A stretch of DNA of 64,000 bases, taken from positions 1,037,854 to 1,101,853 of the forward strand of contig OX155972.1 in assembly GCA_944548615.1 (NCBI GenBank). The letters run 5' to 3'. Below, in pieces: positions 21,003 to 31,439 of this stretch (its first letter is position 1; every line of letters starts with the position of its first letter). Under the pieces are notes generated by a model. It was not told where the DNA came from, made no database searches, and saw nothing but the letters and a program-made list of their open reading frames with translations. Source of the stretch: Micropterix aruncella (taxonomy: Eukaryota; Arthropoda; Insecta; Lepidoptera; Micropterigidae). The translations under genes were made by a program, and so were the position numbers.

Positions 21003-21479
21003 TTGCTATGTGTGGCCTGTGGTGTTTTATGGTAGCGAAGCTTCGACTCGGAAATCTGACACCCAGAAGCGTCTCGAAGTATTTGAGATGTGGTGCTACC
21101 GTAGAATGCTCCGCATTAGCTGGATCCAGAGAGCTCCCAAGTACTCCAACTTGTCGGTAGATATCGAGAACTTTTACATATAATCAATCAAAGAAAAGTG
21201 GCGTACCTGGGCCACGTGCTGAGACATGAGCGATACCAACTACTTCAGCTCATTATTATGGGGAAAGTTTGCGGTAAACGACGCGCTGGAAGAAGAAAGA
21301 AGTCTTGGCTCTGCAACATCTGAGAGTGGACAAACATCTCAAGCGTAGAAGAACTATTTCGCTTGGCCCACGACAAGGATAAACTCACAAAGCTGACAGC
21401 CAACCTCCTGTATGAGAGGCACTTTAAGAAGAAGAGCAAAAGTGGCTCATAATGGTTCTGTGCAGCTTGAGCCTGATGG

Positions 21480-22025
21480 CTCGTCTATGTGACAATCTGC
21501 TACTTTGTGACAAATTGGCTACTTTGTGACAATCTGGAAATATTTCCTCTAAAAAGCTTAAATTGTAAAGCTATGTTAGACAAGGTGCCAGTACACGTTT
21601 ATGGATTTCAATTACGCTAACAGGTATTACATCGAGACCAGTTGATTTTTTGTTCTTTGGAGAGTCGATGCATTTTTCTATTTCATGATTGTTGATCGAT
21701 AGTTTGATCCTTATTAAATGTAGTTTATGTAGAACTCTTTGAATGTTTTAATTTTTTCTAGCTTTCATATATTTTTGTTATTGAATTGCTGATTCTCTAT
21801 GTTTTTTCATTATTTCTGTTGTTTTTTATTTTTCTAGTTTTTATGTCTTTGTTATTTTTGAATTTCTATGTTTTTTTCTCAATTATTAGTTTTTTATAGA
21901 CTTTTCTTATAATTTTATGAGTAATTTGAAATGTAATTATATTTGTAGAAATACCAATTTTATTTGATATGTAATTTCTATACCCAGATCGGGTTTATGA
22001 AAATAATAAATTTACTGACTTACTT
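21480..22025 (+). mobile_element. Probable LINE 3' end
   Basis: T-rich sequence from about 21700 ends with TCTATACCCAGATCGGGTTT, ATGAAAATAATAAATTTACT, then GACTTACTTACG. This resembles the 3' end at 24320-24372 (TCTATACCCTTACCGGGTTT with AATAAA). No RT codons were recognised upstream. 21480-21540 has three variants of GTGACAA(T/A)(C/T)TGGCTACTTT in tandem. Confidence 0.45.
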
Positions 22026-22470
22026 ACGTACTATGTTTTCTTAGGTCTGTAAAACTTATAGTTCAGATACCGCCCGGTAGCCTCCTCAAAACGGGACTAA
22101 AGAGTTATTTATGACATTAATTTTCAGATAAAATCAGTCTTTGACTACTTGCCGAGAAAGTCTTAGGTTGCCACAACCCATTTTTTTCTGTTGTTTTTGA
22201 CATTGGCCCCATAATGGTATTTTCGATATATCCTTCCACCTAAATGTCCGCAAACTTAATTATAATTTGTGTCATTTTATTACGACTGTATTACGATCCA
22301 TATAATTAATTATGTTTCCGTAATTGCAAAAATATAACTGAAAAACCATATATTGCAATTTTAGATTACCAAAATCTTTGCGCTGATGCTTAGCGATCAA
22401 TAATTTATTTTTATTTTTCAGAGGTACTACCAACGTCATTGATGTTTTTATCGACTAGATTTTAATTGTT
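22025..22470. other. No feature recognised
   Basis: AT-rich sequence without open frames or repeat partners in the window. Confidence 0.4.
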
Positions 22471-22474
22471 AATT

Positions 22475-22640
22475 ACCCGACTGCCTAACAAAAAAGGAGT
22501 TTAATGTGTTCAGGATTCATCTATGTCTGTTTTCCGTTTTTAATCCACCGTAACTTCTAAGCGCTTCGACTGATTTAGAAGTGTGTGGTATTGTTAGAAT
22601 AGTTACGTCATCCAAAGTGTCATTGCTCTCCAATAACCGA
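22475..22640. repeat. Family D repeat fragment
   Basis: CCCGACTGCCTAACAAAAAA, then GTGTTCAGGATTCATCTATG and TAACTTCTAAGCGCTT, as at 1382-1455 and, reversed, near 35630-35735. Confidence 0.6.
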
Positions 22641-22656
22641 ATCGCCGCTAACATAA

Positions 22657-22925
22657 GGGGGGGCGCCCAAGTGACCTCGAGCCCGTAACCAGTCGGGAGA
22701 CCGGAGAAATCCGGCCGAAGATGGTAGTATGGGCGCGAGATCGGCCCGCTGTTTGCACATTCCCGGTGTCTCGAGGTAAGGCATTAGCTTCTTACGGGCG
22801 AGTTGGCGTAGCCAGACAGTGGACTGTTTCGTCCCAAGTCTTCTACGTTCACCACACGGGAGAGAGAACGATCACTATCGTTAAAACTTCCTGGGGTTAC
22901 GGGTTCGTTCGTTGTAGTCGACGCA
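22657..22925 (+). mobile_element. Retroposon A, divergent 5'-truncated copy A4
   Basis: Begins within the CAAGCGACCTCGAACTCGTA region of the family (here CAAGTGACCTCGAGCCCGTA). It ends CGTTCGTTGTAGTCGACGCA. It shares CCAGTCGGGAG and CCGGCC-type variants with A7 and A13, so it belongs to the divergent subgroup. Confidence 0.7.
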
Positions 22926-22939
22926 TCCAAGTGGTCGCT

Positions 22940-23480
22940 ATTGGTTGAAAATATATGGGACACATTCCATATATTTTCCCCATTCCTTATACAAAGGAAA
23001 GGATAGGCTTTTTCCTTTGAGGAAATTCGTAGTTAAGAAGGTTCTTCACTACGAATTTCTTCAAAGGAGAAAGGACATATGGACAAGGTATCTATTTTTT
23101 AAATTTATTACCATACCAATACTTTTCAGTTCCATGTAGTAAAACGAGGATTATATGATAGCGATGATGAAACTCACAGCAATTTAAGCGTCGATAATTG
23201 GTCTGAAGCAAGGAGCAAAATCGATTAAACAACCCCTTCGCGTCCGCTTGGGCCACCATAATCGACGGCTAACAAACTGTCTAACTTAATATCGTCTCGT
23301 TTGGACGCCCGCAGCGGGTTAAAACCGTATATCGCTCACTGCCCCCGATTTTGCCAAAATCGATTGGTGTTTAACAAGCACTAGGTGATCTGGCGCGTAC
23401 TTTCGAGAGAGTCGTTTAGTTTTTAAAAACGATATCCCGGATTAGAATTGCAAATCAATATTATGAGTGGTATCCATATG
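22940..23480. other. No gene; contains an imperfect hairpin
   Basis: Arms 23013-23033 (TCCTTTGAGGAAATTCGTAG T) and 23048-23068 are complementary with one mismatch around a 14-nt loop. The rest, including a GC-richer stretch at about 23225-23370, has no recognised feature. Confidence 0.5.
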
Positions 23481-23484
23481 AAAT

Positions 23485-24372
23485 ATTAAAGAGGTATTCA
23501 TTTTACAAAAAAGGGCCATGAGAGCAATACGCGGATTAAATAGAAGAGAATCTTGCAAACCACTATTTCGTGAACTAAAGATCCCCACCGTTTATACCAT
23601 ACTTATTCACGAAAGCCTGTGCGAATTCTATAAAAATAAAGGAAAGCACCAAACTCTTGCCCACATACATTCCCACAATACAAGGCAAAAATCGATGTAT
23701 ACTCATAATTCTATACCTGCAACATCACAATTTCAAAGGACAACTCAATACAGAAGCATAACATTTTATAACAGGTTACCAGATGAATTAAAAAATATAC
23801 AAACATATACACTATTCAAAAAACTTACCAAGGAATTTTTACTGCAAAAATGTTTATATGGCACGGACTTTTAAAATTTTATATTCACAATGGACTACTT
23901 GTTTATTTTATTTATTTTTATTTTTTTTTTTAACTTCCATTTTAATCCTATTCTGAACACTTCATTTTATAGACAATTTACTTACTGATTATGTAACATG
24001 ATTTAGGAATTATTGCTTTTATTTTTATATTTTTACTCTGATTATTATTTGATGCTTTCCAAATTGGACTCCTTGATTATTATTATTATTATTGTTTTTT
24101 TTATTTAAAGATTTATACTTTTTTATTTTTTTATTTTTGGATTTGGTATTTCTATTTTTGATATTTCTAAATGATCTTTTTAATATTTAGACAATGTATG
24201 TAATGGTTGATTTTGTATAGTTTATTGACTTTCAGATTTCTAACGTGATTTAATTTTATTTTTGCCAGATATATGATATGTTTAAAATATGAATATTATA
24301 AAAAATGTATTTATTAATTGTAAGTTCTATACCCTTACCGGGTTTTTTGGAATAAATAAACTTTGAACTTTG
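23485..24372 (+). pseudogene. 5'-truncated LINE with RT C-terminal end
   Basis: Frame 23518-23874 (starting upstream as FILQKRAMRAIRGL) reads RRESCKPLFRELKIPTVYTI, an HSHNTRQKSMY block, ITFYNRLPDELKNI and a stop. This is the end of a jockey/CR1-type ORF2. The ~500-bp AT-rich 3' UTR ends ACCGGGTTTTTTGGAATAAA and then repeated CTTTGAA units, the 3' terminal microsatellite. The 3' UTR matches 12915-13375 closely. Confidence 0.75.
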
Positions 24373-24399
24373 AACTTCTTCTTTGTTCGAAAAATCTTC

Positions 24400-25490
24400 A
24401 TCAAAAATCGATCAAAATATAAATTGACAACTTAGCAGAGTTTCGTTCAGTTTTCGGTCAAGACAGCCGACAATTTATAGCCGGTTTGTAGAATAATGAA
24501 AATGATGCAGATATTGCTGAATTAATTAGAGTATGTAAAAGCAACTTTCTTCCTTCAACAACATTAGCACCCTATATGAAATGAAAAACTATCCCGTTTG
24601 TTTGACATTATAATATTATTTAATTCTTACGTGAGAAGTCACTTGGAATTCGCGTCAGTCATCTGGAATCCGCAATACAAAACATATATTTCTCGAATTG
24701 AGGCAATTCAAAAACGGATGACGAAGCGTTTAAATTGGTTATATTTTGTAAAACCATCTTCGTACACAGAGTCGCTTCGGTTTCATAAGATGATGTCGTT
24801 AGAAAAGCGCCGAAGAATGATCGAAGCAGTATATCTGCATAAGCTAATTAACAATGGTGTTGATGCTAGTCAAATCTTGGAGCAGATAATTTTTTTCGTG
24901 CCCCCTCGACCAGCCCACTCTCAGCGTTCCTTTCAACTGCCAATTGTCAATTCTAACTATGCACAAAATGCTTTTCTTTATAGAGCTTGTCATCATTACA
25001 ACTCGGTGTTTATGGACGTTTATATATATGCCACAACCCCATATACATTTAAAAATGTAATTATGAATATATTACAATTTAATTAAGTAATCTGTTTATT
25101 ATGAAAATAGTTATTCTCTTCTTATTTTTGTATATACATAACTTATTCCTTTTTTCTATTTTTCGTTCTCATAGAATGTGTCATTACATAATTATATATT
25201 ATATTTTCTTTTTACTATTTAATAATTAATTCATTTATTACCATATTAATATACATGTCTATGAATCTATTTACTATTTTTTGCTCTATTTACTTTATAT
25301 TTAGTCTTTTAATACTTTGGACTGTTTAGTAACTTAGCAATTACTTTTCAGATTTTTTATTTAAAAAACCGTAAAAATTTCACTTTATAAAATGCTTGTA
25401 TATTACTTTTCTTTTATATAGAATAACGCACTATATGACCGTTTAATTGGTGGAAACATATAAATGGTTTATGTTTGTTTTATTTTGGTT
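24400..25490 (+). pseudogene. LINE fragment, RT thumb/C-terminal region
   Basis: The 162-residue frame 24598-25086 reads SYVRSHLEFASVIWNPQYKT, IQKRMTKRLNWLYF, LEKRRRMIEAVYLHKLINN and a late LYRACHHYNSV block. It matches the part of jockey-type ORF2 after the RT palm and resembles 60415-61036 (SRLETNAVIWNPHQDHY, KLRREMLAMAYVFKLI). The N-terminal residues MFDIIILFNS follow the block equivalent to VMHTLYNSIV. Sequence to ~25490 is AT-rich and may be 3' UTR. 24400-24597 has no readable frame. Confidence 0.7.
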
Positions 25491-25512
25491 AGGTAAATAT
25501 GTTTTTCATACT

Positions 25513-26185
25513 AACTAGGGTTGTCGACTACAGCGGGCGAGCCCGTCACCTCAGGAAGTTTTAACGATTAGTCGTTCTATCTCCCTGGAGTGAGCGCAGA
25601 AGACTTGGACAAAACAGTCCACCGTCTAGCTCCGCCACAAACCCGTAAGAGGCCAACCCCTTAACCGCGAGATAACCAGAAATGTTACCCGGCGGGCCTA
25701 CACTCACGCCCTTACTTACAATTGTGACCAGATTACTCCAGTCTCTCGGTTGGTTACGAGTTCGAGGTCGCTTGCGCGGTCCTCTCCCTTACGAAGCGGT
25801 GAAACGGTGTATACCGAATCTATCGCGGACCACAGCGTCCTTTTGCCCGGCTGTTCACCCAGGATCGGATAGCCGATGGACGTTTCAAGAGCAGTCGCCG
25901 TAAAGTCCGCAACCACCCCCGCTCTATAGGAAACAGTACTGCTTCCAGACTCCCCCCGACTGTGAGTCAGAGTGCGCAGTCGACTGGCTTACGCCGCACG
26001 GTGCGCAGACCGTCCAGGAGCGCCAGAAGGTTGATTACCAGGGTAAACTAACCATAAGGTCAGAGTCCTACCCAGGCTCGCACTTCATGCGTGGAGGCCG
26101 TCGGATAGGTGTTGACCCGTGAGTGTGACCAACCCTGAACAGAATGGGTCTTCGTGGCCAACTCAGCAAGGGCCCATTAACTCCC
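25513..26185 (-). mobile_element. Retroposon A, copy A5
   Basis: 673 bp, flanked by ATGTTTTTC(A/G)TACT at 25499-25512 and 26186-26199. 3' end on minus GTCGACAACCCTAGTT; 5' end GGGAGTTAATGGGCCC. Within the first 30 bp from the 5' end lies TTGCTGAGTTGG, one position from the pol III box A consensus. One of the best reference copies for the family. Confidence 0.88.
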
Positions 26186-26224
26186 ATGTTTTTCGTACTG
26201 TCTGTTTCCTGAATAAAAATAATA

Positions 26225-26385
26225 TAAAAATAAATAGGATACAACGAATTTACGACGTGAAGTTTGTAGCACCCGATGTTTCGGCGACGTTGCAGCCGCC
26301 GTTGTCCGGGGTACACAGTATATCCTGGACAACAGCGGCTGTGACGTCACGCGGTAAATTCGTTTTATCCTTATTATAATTAGCA
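26225..26385. mobile_element. Penelope-like inverted pair, short
   Basis: Left arm AATAGGATACAACGAATTTA...GTTGCAGCCGCCGTTGTCC and right arm CCTGGACAACAGCGGCTGTG...GCGGTAAATTCGTTTTATCC. The right arm has lost the CACCGAAACGTCGG segment. No tail was recognised on either end. Confidence 0.7.
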
Positions 26386-26389
26386 ACAT

Positions 26390-26840
26390 TATTTATAGTC
26401 GAGTATCGGTTCAGCACTTGAGTAATACTCAGCTAAGTACTTCCTGAGTACCGCGCGATATTTAAGTATTGCATGTTGAAATCCAGCTAACTCCTCTAAT
26501 TATGGCTCAAGTATTCTTGAAATTATTCGTATCGAGTGGCAAAACTGTCAAATGTATTGGATATTATAGGTGGAATATTTTAACTTCACAAACGGCTGAA
26601 AAATTAATTTTCAAACTTTTATTTCTTATGAAAAATAACGTTCACTAACCCATTGATGCTTATTGATTTACTAAATGTGCTGCTCGGTTTCACCCGCCAT
26701 TTAAATTTTGAAATATAACGGTTTATTAATAAATAATTTAGAGTATTTTTGCAAGACAACATTTTAGTCATATTTTAGTTTGGTATTGGTATATACTGAT
26801 ATTCGCCGCATCCTGATATAGATAAGGCATGCACAGTTTA
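26390..26840. other. No feature recognised
   Basis: AT-rich; no open frame or repeat partner. Several GAGTA phrases around 26400-26450 (CTTGAGTAATACTCAGCTAA) but no regular period. Confidence 0.4.
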
Positions 26841-26855
26841 GCTCTTCTCGGTAAT

Positions 26856-27519
26856 CTTGCGGTGTCGACTACAACGGGCGAGTCCGTCACCACAGGACGT
26901 TTTAACGATTAGTCGTTCTGTCGCCCTGCAGTGAAAGTAGAAGACTTTGGACAGTACAATCCTACGTCCAGCTACGTCACAACCCGTGAGAGTCCAACGC
27001 CTTACCGCGAGTGAGCCAGGAATAAACCCGGCGGGCTCGAGATACTCGCGCCCTCACTTCCAATTGTGACCAGATTTCTCCGGTCTCTCGATTGGTTCCG
27101 AGTACGAGGTCGCTTGCGCGGTCCTCTCCCTTACGAAGCGGTGAAACGGTGTGCACCGAATCTATCGCGGACCAAGGCGTCCTTTGCCCGACTCTGAACC
27201 GGGATCGGATGGCCAATGGTCATTTCAAGAGCAGTGGCCGTAAGGTAGACAACCACCCCCGCTCTATAGGAAACAATACAGTTTCCCGACTCCCCCGACT
27301 GTTAGTCGGAGAGCACAGTCGATTGGCTTGCGCCGCTCGGTGTGCAGACCGTCCAGGAGCGCCAGAGGTTTGATTCCCAGGGGAGACTGGTTGACCCAGT
27401 GTCCTACCCAGGTTCGCACCCCATGCGTGGAGGCCATCGGATGGGTGTTGACCCGTGAGTGTGACCGACCCTGAATACATGGGTCATCGTGGCCACCTCA
27501 TCATGGACCCATTAGCTCC
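26856..27519 (-). mobile_element. Retroposon A, copy A6
   Basis: 664 bp, with the exact 14-bp duplication CTCTTCTCGGTAAT at 26842-26855 and 27520-27533. It shares CCACAGGACGTTTTAACGAT with A1, so the two form a subgroup. An exact TSD suggests a younger insertion. Confidence 0.9.
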
Positions 27520-27679
27520 CTCTTCTCGGTAATGTTCGGTTCTCGTAGGGTGGCTGCCCTCGGCCCCCGACCCATTGAGTCGCAACGCCCGCCCGCGATA
27601 CTACCTTGATTTCGCTCAGCGATCTTTTAGCTAGGGTTGTGACGTGATAGCCTATAACCTTTTTGAAGAATTGAACTAT

Positions 27680-27965
27680 CAAATACAAAAATAATTTTCG
27701 GTTCGTTTACCGACAGGGTTACAATTTTCTGTTGGGATAAAATTAATTGTATTTTAATTCTATCGATCGAATGCAATAACAAGACACACACTAATATATA
27801 TGTTACATGGACATATACACATACACTATATATAAACATATGTAGGGTTGGTTGGAAGAGATTGTCGTATGACAATAAACCCGCCCACTGTGAAATTTCA
27901 CAATAAAGAGTATAAACAAACGTGTAGTTCAGAGATTAGCGCGTTCAAACAAACAAACTCTTCAA
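27680..27965 (+). repeat. SINE-associated 3' body, copy 1
   Basis: This block is the reverse complement of about 50185-50400: ATGCAATAACAAGACACACA, GTTACATG(G/C)ACA, GGTTGGTTG, ATGACAATAAACCCGC and GTGAAATTTCACAATAAAGA. At 50400 the block continues into a tRNA-like SINE head, so it probably represents the SINE's non-tRNA part. Here the head is only weakly readable (TACCGACAGGGTTAC near 27709). Confidence 0.55.
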
Positions 27966-27987
27966 CCTAATTATTAGTATAGATACA

Positions 27988-28699
27988 ACAAGAGTTGTCA
28001 ACTACAACGGGCGAACCCGTCACCTAAGGAAGTTTTAACGAAATGTAACGATCTGTCTCCCGTGAGGTGACCGCAGAAGACTTGAGACATAACGATCCAC
28101 CGTCAAGCTTCGCCACCTGCCCGTCAGAGGCCAACGCATTACGGCGAGGCCTCGGGAAAGGTACCCAGCGGTAAGCCTCGCCCCCGACTACCAGTTTTTG
28201 CAGGATATCTCCGTCTGGAATTAACCTTCAGGATACCTCCGTCCTCCCGACTGGTTACGGGTCCGAAGTCGCTTACACGACCTCTACCTGTTGTATTACA
28301 GCGGTAATTCAATTCGAATTTATCGCGGTGCTGGACGTTCTTTGCCCGTAGTGTCACACGGGATCGAGTGGCCCAAGGTCATTTTAAGAGTGGCATGACA
28401 ACAGGTCAACATCCACCCCCGCTGGGAAACAGTATATTTCCATAGTCTCCAGACCCCTTCAGAAATTAGTCAGAATGCACAGCCGATTCGCTTCGCCGAC
28501 CGGTGCGCAAACCGTCCAGTGGCGCCGGGATGCAATCCCGCCGGGAGAAACCGGTCCACCAGCTCTGAGGCCCGAGACACGGGAGTCTTACCCGGGGTAG
28601 CCTTCTACTCGAGGAGGCTTCTGAATAGGATCTGAATCGTGAGTTGAGCCGATCCGAGAACAAAACGGATTTTGTGACCCAAGCTACACGAAACCACCT
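27988..28699 (-). mobile_element. Retroposon A, divergent subfamily copy A7
   Basis: 712 bp, flanked by ATTAGTA(T/C)AGATACA at 27973-27987 and 28700-28714 (15 bp, one mismatch). Its left target copy overlaps a Helitron-like 5' end (TATTAGTATAGAT at 27972-27984). Sequence is clearly different from A1-A6 in the middle (for example GGTATCCTGAAGG in the sense direction) but the two ends are recognisable. A13 at 34978 and A4 belong with it. Confidence 0.82.
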
Positions 28700-28714
28700 A
28701 TTAGTACAGATACA

Positions 28715-29025
28715 TGTCGGTTTTGATAATATGATCTTAATTTAGTTAAGCTCTTTTCATTGCCAGTGCCAAAAAAACCAAGCCATGTGGGTCGCCGCGT
28801 GGGCGCCATCTTGTTCGTTCGATCACGTTCGGTTTCTCTGTATTACACACAGCATGTCGTCGTCATTTTATATCGTCGTTAGTCAGGCAGGGTCTTTAAC
28901 ATATTCAAATAGAAGTTTTCAGTGCATTAGTAAAAAAAATCCAAATCCAAAACAACCCAAAAGGTACATTATATATTGAAATTACATAAAAATTCACAAA
29001 ATTCCTGTTGAATATGAATTTTTAT
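28715..29025. other. No gene recognised
   Basis: A 64-codon plus frame at 28785-28979 (MWVAAWAPSCSFDHVRF...) has no family resemblance. The ATG lies in GCCGCGTGGGCGCCATC-type sequence, GC-richer than the surroundings. Probably chance. Confidence 0.35.
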
Positions 29026-29490
29026 TTATTTATTTATTTATTTATTAATAATTACTATAACACATTGTTTTTACTTACAAAAATAACAGGATCCGTTTTA
29101 GCAAAACCTTAACCTTTTGTTTATTTGATTCTGTCACCCAACTGGGACTTGCCTGTTCTAGGGTGGACAGGACTTTAATATTACAATAAATTATATAAAA
29201 GTTAAGTAAAATGCTCATAAAACCAAATTGCCCTAAAATATGGTCCTCAAAAAAATACAATTCAATTATAAAAAAGGCGTTAAATTGTACATAACATTCC
29301 ATTAAATAGAGAAACTAAAATAAAGAGGAAAATTAAGTTACAAGCAAGAAAAAAAGTCTTTATTATTTAATATATGTTAAGTAATATAAAATTAAATATA
29401 AAAAATTCGTTGTTAAAACAATATATAAATAAACAACTAAATAATAGTTTTGGCAAAAAATAATGTAATAAATATAAATGGTTATGAAGT
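29026..29490 (-). mobile_element. LINE 3' end, (TTTA)n-tailed, family P copy 1
   Basis: Starts with repeated TTTA (minus-strand (AAAT)n tail). It then reads AACAGGATCCG, CTTAACCTTTTG, CACCCAACTGGGAC, TGTTCTAGGGTGGACAGGAC and TTGCCCTAAAATATGGTC. The same order on plus is found at 47850-48113. Only 3' UTR; no RT codons recognised. Confidence 0.65.
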
Positions 29491-29508
29491 TTAGTAAGAT
29501 TCCTGAAA

Positions 29509-30045
29509 TTCCCTGAAAGTCTCGGATGCACAGCCCTGCGTCCAGATATAACTCTTTACTCTTTATCTCGGAAGATGGTTCTTATCGTAGAATTAACTGT
29601 TCCATGGGAATCAAATATCCCAAAAGACCACGAGTACAAATTAAATAAATACCATGACCTCGCAAATGCCGTCACCCGGAACGGCTTCACTGTTCACCTT
29701 CACGCGGTGGAAGTAGGCGCTCGTGGCCTGCCAGCTAAATCTTTGTTTCACCTTTTTAAAGATCTTGGTCTCTCCAGGAAAATAATCAACTCCTTTCTAG
29801 AAAAATTATCTAAAACCGCGATTTCTGCATCTCAAATTCTATGGCTTCGACGGGGGAGTGAATGGGTGGTAAGGTGAACGCTCACATGTGGCAAGACAGC
29901 TGTCCTAAACCTACCACAGCCGGTTCGTAAGTCCGGAATCCACTGCTCACCCCCCAGAAGTGTAAAAAAAAAATAGTATTATGATGGGCCCGACTCCGGT
30001 CGGTGAATTCCATGGCAGCTCCGTTTTTATTTTATTTTCATTTAT
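29509..30045 (+). pseudogene. Retroelement REL-type nuclease, copy B2
   Basis: Frame 29575-29877 gives MVLIVELTVPWESNIPKD, KLNKYHDLANAVTRNGFTVH, EVGARGLPAKSLFHLFKDLG and ILWLRRGSEWVVR in one open frame. The upstream CTALRPDITLYS codons at 29525-29570 are present but in frame with the same PD-X-E arrangement as B1. 5'-truncated at KFPESLG. It is the least damaged of the three copies (others 14335, 58125). The 3' part shares GATGGGCCCGA and TTCCATGGCAGCTCCGTTT with B1. Confidence 0.62.
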
Positions 30046-30049
30046 ATGT

Positions 30050-31400
30050 TTAGTTAATGTGTTTATAGATTAAATAAATAAATAAATATATTTTATAGAT
30101 GCGTACCAAATAAATTGCTATTTGTTTTGCCGGGAAATGTTGTCAGCACCACCTGCATATTGCCGGCTCAGAAGGTATGCCAAAACGTACTAAAAAGTCG
30201 AGGAATCTAATACCATATACACTGTGACGTCCTTGTAGTTGTTTTTTTAAATAAAAAAAACGGTTATCTGTAAAGTCGGTTTACTGACGATAGTTGAACG
30301 TGACAACGTCATAAGAAAATACTGATGGAATGGTTGTATTTGTACAATGTGTGCGTGTAATTTGAAGTGCGCAAACAATTGTTCCCTTTGACGGCTGGCT
30401 GGTCCAACCTGTCATTTCAGACACGTTTTATGATATGTGGAAGATTTAACATTTATGTTTTAATTTTTTGAAATCATAGCTACGCTCGATAATTATTTCG
30501 ATCGAATGGTAAAGCCATTGATTTTTTACTCATCGTGAAATAGTTCTGTTAACTTATTGTTATAGTTTTGTCAATTATAGCATAACCTACAATCGCTGCA
30601 CTAGCGGACCGATGCTATTTATTTTAATGATGAAAGCACGAATATTCGACAATATATCACTGAACATATATTTGATATCGAAAGAATCATTACCTTTATC
30701 GCCGCAATTATCGTTGCTATAAACAATTGACACCACATTCACGTTTCACTGCACTTCATACTTGACGAAAACATGTAAATGTATTATTGTATAGCAGCTG
30801 TCCACGCGGACGCATCGCTCACTCAAGTAGGAGAGAGACAGATGTCGAACGCTGCCGAACGCGGAGGCCGATTGTGCCTCTTTGTCGCTCGTTCCGCGCT
30901 CTCGCTTGCACTTCAAGCCTTAGATGGAACGCCTCAGAGCGAGGTAACGCCGCATGAGTCATGTTTTTTCATGCGTGCAGCCGGCTCCATCGAATTATAA
31001 GACGTCACGTCAAAAACGGGAAAAACGAAAATAAAATAAATTTTGTTGGTGTGTATTTGAACAAATTGACTGGTAAATAAAAGATTAATGCAGGTAAAAT
31101 ATCGCCAATATGGTTTATTCGCGATATTTTACCTACCGCTAAATGGCGCAGCGCGCTAAACGCATTTTATACTTACAAAAAAAAATAAGAAAAAACAACA
31201 TTTTATTATTTTTGTTTTTTTCCGGATAACATTTATCTAAAGTTGCTTACTTGCTCGTACTGATTTAGCTATTACAGGGATATTACTAATAAACAATTGA
31301 TCAATTCTTGATTTGGTTTAATGCTAATGAATTACGTCTAAATATTACAAAATTAAAAATAATTCGCCTTTAAGACCTGGCAATGTTGACTATTTAAATG
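30050..31400. other. No gene; GC-richer patch with possible regulatory motifs
   Basis: 30775-31010 is less AT-rich than its flanks and contains ATGAGTCAT (AP-1-like) near 30954 and GACGTCACGTCA (CRE-like) near 31001. A perfect 14-bp inverted repeat (31092-31105 and 31121-31134, AGGTAAAATATCGC) follows. The 73-codon frame at 30779-31000 is not recognised. This could be a host regulatory element or an unrecognised TE. Confidence 0.35.
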
Positions 31401-31439
31401 AATTACACGACTATTTCGAAATTGACATCACAGAAGATA

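Larger units (their letters stand above)
20170..21440 (+). pseudogene. RTE-type LINE ORF2 fragment, interrupted by retroposon A3
   Basis: Before the insertion (20190-20293) the frame reads RIKIARASFKKMEK and GRKLDIKLQIGILHCYVW. After it (21016-21180) it reads PVVFYGSEASTRKSDTQK and RLEVFEMWCYRRMLRISW. After a stop and shift it gives VAYLGHVLRHERYQLLQLI, GKRRAGRRKKSWL and RLAHDKDKLTKLTANLL to about 21450. This is the end of RT plus the C-terminal region of RTE-type ORF2, in the usual order. HCYVW and PVV join cleanly if A3 and one copy of its duplication are removed. Confidence 0.8.
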
